Below are positions 16,362 through 22,622 of a DNA stretch of 25,718 nucleotides, piece by piece. This stretch comes from an uncultured Treponema sp. (GTDB taxonomy: Bacteria > Spirochaetota > Spirochaetia > Treponematales > Treponemataceae), in assembly GCA_937915735.1 (NCBI GenBank), contig CALGGS010000282.1, positions 1 through 25,718 on the forward strand, given 5' to 3'. A model generated the notes under the pieces. That model was given only the letters and a program-made list of their open reading frames with translations. It searched no databases and had not been told where the DNA came from. The translations under genes and the position numbers were made by a program. Position 1 is the first letter of the stretch. Each line of letters begins with the position of its first letter.

Positions 16362-18326
16362 ATGGTAACGCTTGAATCGATTCGCAAGGACATGGAAACT
16401 CTTCTCGCCAGGGATAAGGATATAAACTTTATCGAAGTTAGGGCAGATTCTCTTGATGAGGCTTTGGCTGATGCGGCCGTTCAGTTTGACACTCGTGTGG
16501 TGAACTTGGAGTATGAGGTCGTTGAACGCGGTTTCAATGGAATTATGGGAATCGCAAAAAAGCCATGGTTTTTAAGAGTCTATCAGAATCCTGAGACAAT
16601 CAAAAAGACTGTTGTGGGAAAAAACGGCGAGATTATCGAAAGCGAAGACGAAGAAGAAGAGAAGAAAATCATTTCCAAAAACGGGGAATATTTCATTCAT
16701 CATTTTGGCTTGGATATTGCCCTCAAGGTTACCCTTCCATTGGGCGAGGGAACAAAGGTCAATGTCGATATGGTTCTTGAGGACTTGAACCGACCTGATA
16801 CCAAGAACTTTGACGCAGAGCTTGTAAAAAAGCTTGTTGAAAACGGTACGAATGGCTCTTACGAGATTATCGGCGAATACACCCACGAGGCTTCTGCTGA
16901 CGCAGTTTTCGTAATTGACATTTCAAGCGATGAGCTGAAGGCAACGGCTACAATAAGCCCGCCTTCAATCGGTGGAGCTGATGTTACTGTCGAGCAGATT
17001 AAAAAGGCTCTTACTCAGCAAGGCGTTGTCGCCGGCATTTCAGACGAAAAAATCCAGGCGTTGGTTGACCGTCCTGACTATAATGTTCCTGTTGTTGTGG
17101 CAGAGGCAGTTCTTCCTGTTGACGGAAAAGATGCTTACATTACTTACAACTTTGAGACCGACCGCTCTAAAATTCGGGCTAAGCAGGCAGCTAACGGACA
17201 GGTTGACTTTAAAGAGCTCAATCTTATTCAGAATGTCGTTGAGGGGCAGCCTCTCGCCCAGAAAATGCTTGCGGAGCAGGGAAAGGCAGGAAAAACTCTT
17301 TTCGGCGGTTATCTCGAAGCAAAGAACGGAAAGGATATTCCTCTTCCTCTTGGAAAAAATGTACGGGTAGACAGCGACGGACGAACCATTTTGTCTGAGG
17401 TGAACGGGCAGGTTCTCCTTATTAACGATAAAATCTGTGTTGAGCCAATTATGGAGGTAGAGGGAGTCAATATTAAGACCGGAAATATCACCTTCTTGGG
17501 TACTGTTATCGTTAAAGGCTCTGTCGAAGACGGCTTTAATGTCAAGGCGGCTGGAAATATCGAGGTCTCTGGTACTGTAGGAAAATGTATTCTTGAATCT
17601 GACGGTGACATCATCGTTTCTTCTGGAATTATCGGCCGTGACGAAGGTCAGATTACCTGCGGTGGCTCTCTCTGGGCAAAATTCATCCAGAATACAAAAG
17701 TTCAGGTTGAAGAAAATATCATCGTAACAGACTCGATTATGAATAGCGAGGTCAGTGCTCAAAAGAAAATTATTTTGAACGGAAAACGCGCGCAAATCAC
17801 CGGCGGAAATCTTTTTGCCACGGAATGTGTGCTTGCAAAGAATATTGGTTCTGAAGGCGGCGGTACTGAGACAATTATTTCTGTCGGTTTTGACCCAAGG
17901 GCAAAAAAGAGGCTTGAAGAGCTTCTTGAAATGCAGAACAACAATATCAAGCAGCTTGACGATATAGAGCTCAATATTCAGACTCTCGAAAACTACAAAA
18001 AAGCCCGAAAATCTCTGTCAAAAGAAAAAGAAGCTAACCTTGTAAGTCTAAATGAGCAAAAGAACGAAATTCTTGCAGAAAATGATAAATACAACGAGGA
18101 AATTGAACAGATTCAGGCCCGACTTCGTGAGCTTAAAAATGTCGGTAAGGTTTACGCATCGGGAACTGTCTATTCTGGCGTAAAAATTTATGTCAGGGAC
18201 GAAAAAGACGAGGTTCGTGCTGACACAAAGGCCGTCACCTTCTATTATGATCAGGGATTCATAAAGCGGGGCAAGTTCGAACAGCCGAATTTTGATGATA
18301 TAAAAGGACCGGAGGGCTACAGTTAA
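16362..18326 (+). CDS. fapA: FapA (DUF342) flagellar assembly protein A
   Basis: Member of the FapA/DUF342 family. In Vibrio vulnificus a FapA acts as a polar flagellar-assembly factor controlled by sugar-transport status; its role in spirochaetes is unknown. Layout: N-terminal Jag-N-like domain (about 23-75, with the family-like RGFNGIMGIAKKPW, 56-69), a second alpha/beta region (about 110-330), a right-handed beta-helix with repeating G-x-I/V strands (about 345-510; examples GNIEVSGTVG and GDIIVSSGIIG), and a C-terminal coiled coil (about 520-600) before a short final domain. Length 654 aa. The Shine-Dalgarno is poor, so translation may be coupled to fliA. The stop TAA shares its last base with the next ATG. 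Confidence 0.88.
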   Translation: MVTLESIRKDMETLLARDKDINFIEVRADSLDEALADAAVQFDTRVVNLEYEVVERGFNGIMGIAKKPWFLRVYQNPETIKKTVVGKNGEIIESEDEEEEKKIISKNGEYFIHHFGLDIALKVTLPLGEGTKVNVDMVLEDLNRPDTKNFDAELVKKLVENGTNGSYEIIGEYTHEASADAVFVIDISSDELKATATISPPSIGGADVTVEQIKKALTQQGVVAGISDEKIQALVDRPDYNVPVVVAEAVLPVDGKDAYITYNFETDRSKIRAKQAANGQVDFKELNLIQNVVEGQPLAQKMLAEQGKAGKTLFGGYLEAKNGKDIPLPLGKNVRVDSDGRTILSEVNGQVLLINDKICVEPIMEVEGVNIKTGNITFLGTVIVKGSVEDGFNVKAAGNIEVSGTVGKCILESDGDIIVSSGIIGRDEGQITCGGSLWAKFIQNTKVQVEENIIVTDSIMNSEVSAQKKIILNGKRAQITGGNLFATECVLAKNIGSEGGGTETIISVGFDPRAKKRLEELLEMQNNNIKQLDDIELNIQTLENYKKARKSLSKEKEANLVSLNEQKNEILAENDKYNEEIEQIQARLRELKNVGKVYASGTVYSGVKIYVRDEKDEVRADTKAVTFYYDQGFIKRGKFEQPNFDDIKGPEGYS

Positions 18327-18664
18327 TGAGTGTTTCGCCGCTCGATTTGCAGACAATGTACGCAAACATGAACAATGTCGCTCGACTAGCTTCTTACCAA
18401 CAGCAGGGAGCTGTGCTTGCGCAGCAGTTGCAGGAGTCTAAAATCGTTCAACAGAATATCGAGAAAACTTCTCAGGTTCATAAAGCGGCTGATAACGAGG
18501 CAAAATCTTCGGGAATCAACGACGAAGGACATCAAAATTCTTCTGCCTATGGCAGTAATCACAAAAAAAAGCAGGATGAAAAATCCGATGAGCAGGAAAA
18601 AGCTAAAAATGAAAATGAAATCCGTGAGACATATCTAGGGCTTCATATCGATATAACCAGGTAG
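18326..18664 (+). CDS. Small conserved-looking protein with disordered middle, downstream of fapA
   Basis: Not recognised as a named family. Its 112 residues are highly polar. A helical N-terminal part begins SPLDLQTMYANMNNVARL (4-21) and is Gln-rich up to about residue 48. The middle (about 50-98) is low-complexity Lys/Glu/Asp/Asn. The C-terminus is a short non-polar motif LGLHIDI (104-110). It has no transmembrane segment and no cysteine. The start uses TAATG, overlapping the fapA stop by 1 bp, with GGAGG (18311-18315) inside fapA, so it is tightly coupled to fapA. Small proteins of this shape, as I recall, also occur beside sigma28/FapA genes in Firmicutes, but I cannot confirm homology here. 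Confidence 0.8.
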   Translation: MSVSPLDLQTMYANMNNVARLASYQQQGAVLAQQLQESKIVQQNIEKTSQVHKAADNEAKSSGINDEGHQNSSAYGSNHKKKQDEKSDEQEKAKNENEIRETYLGLHIDITR

Positions 18665-18669
18665 AAAAA

Positions 18670-19398
18670 ATGATAGTAATCTTTATTGCAGCATTCTTTT
18701 GTGTTCTTAATATTTGTCTCTGGTGTACATTTTTTATCAAATTCCGAAAACTGTTCTCAACAGAAGACATTATTTCGTCTACGCATGAACAGGTCGATGA
18801 AATGATAAAGGAGCTGAATTACAACGCAAGCCGGAACATCGATTTAATAGAAGACAGAATAAAAAAGTCTAAGGCTGCGATTGCTGAGCTTGATAAGCAT
18901 CTTGATGTTGTCAAAAAAGAAATTGAAGAGCAGAAGGCAAGCTTTTCTTATTACAAAAAAATCGAGTCGGCTCCTTTCCCTCAGTCTCGTCCGAAGGATG
19001 CCGCAAACAGGTATTTGCAGAATCAGGCTCCATCCCATGTTTATTCAGATATTTCCGCGGGCTTGAAGGCAGAAAATTCCTATGAGCTTACCGGCGATGG
19101 AAAAAATCATGTTTCAGCCGAAAACAACAAAATGCAGGCCTCAGATTTGTTTGAGTCCTCCGGGCAGATTGTCTCGAATACAGGGACGACATTTACCGTC
19201 GAAAATGACGGCTCCTCATATACGAATGTTCCTGTTATCGGCGGAAATGTCCGTTATGCAGACGAGCAGATAAAGCCAAAAAAGTCCTTCAGCCAAATGG
19301 TAAGGGAATTAAATTCCATCGGGCGTTCAGTCGAAGAAATTGCTTCCGAATTGCATAGCTCTACGACAGAGGTTCAGCTTGTTTTGAATATGCTGTGA
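18670..19398 (+). CDS. SwrB-like membrane coiled-coil protein (candidate flagellar assembly factor)
   Basis: N-terminal transmembrane segment (about 2-24), a charged coiled coil (about 35-98), a disordered Ser/Pro/Asn-rich linker (about 100-205), and a C-terminal helix-turn-helix-like module QMVRELNSIGRSVEEIASEL then HSSTTEVQLVLNML (209-242). This layout and its place behind the sigma28 gene match SwrB/YlxL of Bacillus subtilis, which promotes basal-body and export-gate maturation and is encoded directly after sigD. SwrB is shorter (about 167 aa), and the similarity here is architectural plus the C-terminal motif, so homology is an inference. Length 242 aa, last gene of the operon, 5 bp after its neighbour. 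Its stop lies 2 bp from the convergent tsaB stop. Confidence 0.75.
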   Translation: MIVIFIAAFFCVLNICLWCTFFIKFRKLFSTEDIISSTHEQVDEMIKELNYNASRNIDLIEDRIKKSKAAIAELDKHLDVVKKEIEEQKASFSYYKKIESAPFPQSRPKDAANRYLQNQAPSHVYSDISAGLKAENSYELTGDGKNHVSAENNKMQASDLFESSGQIVSNTGTTFTVENDGSSYTNVPVIGGNVRYADEQIKPKKSFSQMVRELNSIGRSVEEIASELHSSTTEVQLVLNML

Positions 19399-19400
19399 TT

Positions 19401-20108
19401 TTATTTTTCGCTTTCAAGCTTTATTTCTGCCTCAGATTTTCGTAAATAAACAGGGCCGTCATAATCTTGGAGCGGCTCTTTTTTTTCTTCAATCATTTTT
19501 TCTGCGATTTCAAAAAGACTTTCCGTAGGAAGAGGCTCTGAATTGTAGACAACGAGTTTTAGATTTGAATTGATTTTTTTTAACTCGTCCGTAAAAATTT
19601 TTGAATCAGGTCCGCAAAGAAGGATTTTTTTGTCAGTTTGTTTATTGATTAGTCCAAGCAACTTTTCTGCGACGGCTTCAGCCGTAGTGTCGCTCGCTTC
19701 GACAAGTGCTTTGCCATTTTCGTAAATTGCGGCGAAAAACTGGTCTTTTTTTGCATCAATAACGCTTACGACAAGACCCGAAAAATCTGAATAGGGGCGG
19801 GCATAAGCGTCAAGGCTGGGAATTCCATAAACAGGGACATTGTGTGCAAGAGAAATTGCTTTTAGGGCCGAAAATGCTAATCTAAGCCCTGTAAAGGTTC
19901 CCGGTCCGCTTGTGAGGGCAGTGTAGTTTAAATCAGAGGGCTTTAGTTCAAGTTGGCTTAGCAGAAAATCGATTGCAGGCAGCATTTTTTGCGACTGCTT
20001 CTGACCTAAATCTAATGAGAGAGAAGCTTTTGCGCTCCCGTTTTTCGCAGAAATTGTCATATTGTTTGAGGCTGCATCAATTACAAGTGATTTTATTTCT
20101 TCTGTCAT
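19401..20108 (-). CDS. tsaB: TsaB, tRNA t6A biosynthesis protein
   Basis: Inactive ASKHA-fold partner of TsaD in the TsaBDE complex that transfers threonylcarbamoyl to adenosine 37 of ANN-decoding tRNAs. Visible: N-terminal LVIDAASNNMTISA (8-21, replacing the usual LaiDTS start), KMLPAIDFLLSQL (41-53), and the family hallmark SGPGTFTGLRLAFSALKAI (67-85). Length 235 aa is normal. The start ATG shares one base with the tsaE stop (TAATG on this strand). tsaD is not in the window. It is the last gene of the leftward unit and has no visible terminator before the convergent operon. Confidence 0.93.
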   Translation of the reverse strand: MTEEIKSLVIDAASNNMTISAKNGSAKASLSLDLGQKQSQKMLPAIDFLLSQLELKPSDLNYTALTSGPGTFTGLRLAFSALKAISLAHNVPVYGIPSLDAYARPYSDFSGLVVSVIDAKKDQFFAAIYENGKALVEASDTTAEAVAEKLLGLINKQTDKKILLCGPDSKIFTDELKKINSNLKLVVYNSEPLPTESLFEIAEKMIEEKKEPLQDYDGPVYLRKSEAEIKLESEK

Positions 20109-20548
20109 TATTTTATATCCTCATAAGGCCAATTTTCGAGGGTGATGTTTCTCTCGTTTGTTCCTTCTACTGGCTCAAGTCGCAAGATTATCGTTTTTTT
20201 GGGAAGCTCTTCCATAACCTTTTCGCTCCACTCGATTAGAGATACCCCGTCCCCATAGATTAAATCCTCAGCCCCAAGATTTATAAAGTCTTCGCCACCG
20301 TCCAGACGGTAGACATCCATGTGATAAAGTGGAATTTTTCCTTCGTATTCTGAAATCAGGCAGAAAGTCGGGCTTGTGATTTCGTCTTTTACACCAAGAG
20401 AGGCTGCGATTCCTTTTGTGATAGTTGTTTTACCGGCGGCAAGAGTTCCTTGAAGAGCGATAATGTCGCCTTTTTTAAGAAGAGAGCCGATTTTTTTTCC
20501 AAGCTCAATTGTCTCTTCCTGCGAATTTGTATGAAAAGTTAAGGACAC
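20108..20548 (-). CDS. tsaE: TsaE, tRNA t6A biosynthesis ATPase (GTG start)
   Basis: P-loop ATPase that drives turnover of the TsaBD complex in t6A synthesis. Walker A GTLAAGKTT (34-42), SPTF (59-62), HMDVYRL (76-82) and IEWSE (105-109) are all standard for the family; many members read GDLGAGKT at the P-loop, so the Asp-Leu-Gly to Thr-Leu-Ala change is mildly unusual. Length 146 aa. The start is GTG at 20546-20548, with AAGG 9 nt upstream, and overlaps the preceding 90-aa gene by 10 bp. The adjacent tsaB confirms the call. Confidence 0.94.
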   Translation of the reverse strand: MSLTFHTNSQEETIELGKKIGSLLKKGDIIALQGTLAAGKTTITKGIAASLGVKDEITSPTFCLISEYEGKIPLYHMDVYRLDGGEDFINLGAEDLIYGDGVSLIEWSEKVMEELPKKTIILRLEPVEGTNERNITLENWPYEDIK

Positions 20549-20811
20549 GGAAGTATACCTTCATCATCTGCTTTTAAAATGTAGGTCTTTAATGCGGATT
20601 TTACTGGAATGAGCGGATAATCAATGTCTTCTGTTGGATCAATGTCAACATAGAGGAGTTTGTCGCCCAATGGCCCCATCTCAATCGTGAATTGAATCTT
20701 GATGTCGATAGTTTTTGAGAGCATCTGCAATTTTGCGACGGCTGCATAATTCCGTCTGTAGTAGATGTAACTTGGGTCTGGTACAATCTGATTTAACTCT
20801 AAAACCTGCAT
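20539..20811 (-). CDS. Uncharacterised 90-aa protein between PilZ gene and tsaE
   Basis: Function not recognised. A compact mixed alpha/beta protein is suggested by alternating hydrophobic strands (IDIKIQFTIEM 35-45, KLLYVDID 51-58) after an amphipathic helix with several Tyr and Arg (YIYYRRNYAAVAKLQML, 15-31). No signal peptide, transmembrane segment or metal-binding pattern. The ATG at 20811 has only a weak Shine-Dalgarno. The gene lies 54 bp after the PilZ gene and overlaps tsaE by 10 bp, so it is expressed with the t6A genes. It is clearly a real gene, given the tight overlap and the absence of any larger ORF in the region. Confidence 0.78.
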   Translation of the reverse strand: MQVLELNQIVPDPSYIYYRRNYAAVAKLQMLSKTIDIKIQFTIEMGPLGDKLLYVDIDPTEDIDYPLIPVKSALKTYILKADDEGILPCP

Positions 20812-20865
20812 ATCTTAAAATAACCTATAATAAAAATTCCGTCAATATGATAATGCTCTGAACGA

Positions 20866-21969
20866 CTATTCGTCGTATTTACAGACCATTGCCTGAATCC
20901 TGTTTGTGACCTTCATATCAATTTTGATGAATTTGATGTGAAGAATAAAAATGCCGTCGCTTCGTTTCGTCGTTCGGACAATAGTTCCGACTGCGACATC
21001 GTTTTGCTTGGCATTGAAAGGACCGTTTATGTAAATGTGCTGCTCAGCTTTTATTGGAAGCGTTGCTACAAGTCTGCAGCCACCCGTTGAAATGTCCTCG
21101 AGAACGCCGTCATAAGCCTTTTCTGAAGGGACATATTTTACTTTTTCTGACTTTCCGCTTCCCTCAACCGCAACCTTTACAGAATGGAATTTGCAAGGGA
21201 GATTTAACTCTGCTCGTTCCTGCTCTCGCTTTTGAAGTGGAGTAATTTTATCAGAGTGAACGATGACCATTTGCTGGTTATTGTCTTTTCCTGCCTGATA
21301 GCGAACTACACGGCTTTCAATATTATAGGGAGTGCCGTCGGACAGCTCGAAAATGAAATTGATTTTTTCGAGTGGCTTTGGAAACTCGTCTTGCTTCATC
21401 GTCTGCGGAAGATTTAAAATCATCGCCTCGCTTGTGTTTTCTGCAAGCTGCAGCTTGTGATGAAAGCCTTTTGCTACTGTCAGAGTGAAAACCGTGTTTA
21501 GCTGAATGTTTTTGGAATTCTTTATTAAATCCTGTTGGCTGAAAACCTTGAACAATTTTTTCTGCAGGGCAAAAAGCTGATGCTTGCCATTTTCGTCCTG
21601 CATTTTGTCGTAATTTTTGAACTGCTCTTTTAAAAGCTCGCGCATTCCAAAGTAGTCATTTACGATGTATTTGATGTTCGGCGTTTTATGGTTTTTACAG
21701 ATTTGTGTAAGGACTTCCCTTTCTTCACGGACAAGAGTGCATCGGGCTGAAAGCTCGGTAATATCCTTTAGCGAAGTCGGTCGGTTCTTCTTTTTTTCGA
21801 GATAGGCAGGGGAGTTTAGATAACTCGTTATAAGGCGAGAAATTATGTATACTAAAGCAATTAAGATGAATATGACTGCGACAATGATAACTACCTTAAA
21901 AACAGGAAGCTCTGCCCGTGCCTGAATTGTTGAGCCAGATTGAAGCAAAAAAACTGGAAAATTTGTCAT
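20866..21969 (-). CDS. Membrane-anchored PilZ-domain protein, probable c-di-GMP receptor
   Basis: One transmembrane segment (about residues 22-46) anchors a cytoplasmic protein of about 320 residues. Residues about 65-145 are helical, about 150-245 form a YcgR-N/PilZ-like beta domain, and about 246-360 a canonical PilZ domain with both c-di-GMP motifs intact: RxxxR at R248-R252 and DxSxxG at D292, S294 and G297. Length 367 aa. YcgR-like proteins act as flagellar brakes in enteric bacteria; here the position behind fliD suggests signalling to the flagellum or envelope, which is an inference. The ATG abuts the stop of the preceding 196-aa gene (TAAATG), so the two are probably translationally coupled. 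Confidence 0.88.
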   Translation of the reverse strand: MTNFPVFLLQSGSTIQARAELPVFKVVIIVAVIFILIALVYIISRLITSYLNSPAYLEKKKNRPTSLKDITELSARCTLVREEREVLTQICKNHKTPNIKYIVNDYFGMRELLKEQFKNYDKMQDENGKHQLFALQKKLFKVFSQQDLIKNSKNIQLNTVFTLTVAKGFHHKLQLAENTSEAMILNLPQTMKQDEFPKPLEKINFIFELSDGTPYNIESRVVRYQAGKDNNQQMVIVHSDKITPLQKREQERAELNLPCKFHSVKVAVEGSGKSEKVKYVPSEKAYDGVLEDISTGGCRLVATLPIKAEQHIYINGPFNAKQNDVAVGTIVRTTKRSDGIFILHIKFIKIDMKVTNRIQAMVCKYDE

Positions 21970-22560
21970 TTAGAGCTCCTTTATAGTTGTGGCAATTGCT
22001 TGCAGACGCGGGCTGATTTCGTACTCGGCGAGATCGCCCATTAAAACAGTGTCCTTTGAGGCGATTGCACCCTCAAAATCATTAAGAATCTCTGAGAAAT
22101 CCTGAAAAAAGTCGTTCACGGACTTTCCGTCAATTAGGAGCTTTGAATAAATTTCTTCAAAAAGAGCGGAAAGAGTTGCCGTATGGCAGAATTTTTCGAT
22201 AAAATCAGCCAGCTTTGAGATTAAAACTGTCGCTTCCTTGTCTTTTCCGCTTTGGAGCTTTACAGGAAGCTCAAGAAGCTCGTTTGAAAGCGAGTCACAT
22301 TCTGAAAGCTGTGCCGTAAAAGCGGATTTTATTTCGTCTTGAGTTACTATGACAAGCTCAAGCCTTGTGTCATCCTTAAGAGGCTCTGTGAAAATTGAGT
22401 CGAATTCATCCGCACCGATATTTTTTCCGTTTAATTTGATGTTGATTGTGGTGGCCTTGTTTTTCGCACATTCTTCTTCAAATGATTTAAGAACATCTCC
22501 GACTGTTTTTTCGTTTTCGAGAACTATATCTATTTTTTCGTTATTTACATAAAAATCCAT
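21970..22560 (-). CDS. Uncharacterised protein downstream of fliD: beta-grasp-like N-terminus plus helical C-terminus
   Basis: Not recognised as a known family. Residues about 1-72 show a beta-alpha-beta-beta pattern like a small ubiquitin/beta-grasp fold (strands FYVNNEKIDIVL 3-14 and TTINIKLNGKNI 37-48, helix around VGDVLKSFEEE 20-30, strand TRLELVIV 65-72). Residues about 75-196 are wholly helical, and the stretch AIASKDTVLMGDLAEYEISP (165-184) resembles helical flagellar chaperone-type proteins. No signal peptide or transmembrane segment. It occupies the slot behind fliD where fliS/fliT chaperones commonly lie, so a chaperone role is a reasonable hypothesis. It has its own strong predicted promoter and abuts the PilZ gene. 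Confidence 0.8.
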   Translation of the reverse strand: MDFYVNNEKIDIVLENEKTVGDVLKSFEEECAKNKATTINIKLNGKNIGADEFDSIFTEPLKDDTRLELVIVTQDEIKSAFTAQLSECDSLSNELLELPVKLQSGKDKEATVLISKLADFIEKFCHTATLSALFEEIYSKLLIDGKSVNDFFQDFSEILNDFEGAIASKDTVLMGDLAEYEISPRLQAIATTIKEL

Positions 22561-22589
22561 AAAAATCCCTTTCTCTCTCAGTTCTTTCG

Positions 22590-22618
22590 ATTATAACACG
22601 AAAAATGAGAGTTGTCTA
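22590..22618 (-). promoter_or_regulatory. Predicted sigma70 promoter for the 196-aa/PilZ/tsaE/tsaB unit
   Basis: On the - strand: TAGACA (plus positions 22613-22618, 5 of 6), 17-bp spacer, perfect TATAAT (22590-22595) preceded by TGT to give an extended -10. It lies in the 62-bp gap after fliD. It would allow transcription of the downstream genes independently of the flagellin/fliD transcript. Confidence 0.65.
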
Positions 22619-22622
22619 TTTT

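Noticed and set aside
17040..17795. 251-aa - strand open frame opposite fapA
   Set aside because: Inside the fapA beta-helix region on the opposite strand, with no promoter, ribosome binding site or family resemblance.
20817..20845. Possible promoter (TTGACG, 17 bp, TATTTT on the - strand) before the 90-aa gene
   Set aside because: The -10 is poor, and the start point would fall at the ATG itself; read-through from the PilZ gene is simpler.
20865..20880. Small ACGAC/GTCGT inverted repeat at the end of the PilZ gene
   Set aside because: Only 5 bp, mostly within coding sequence and without a T-run, so not a terminator.
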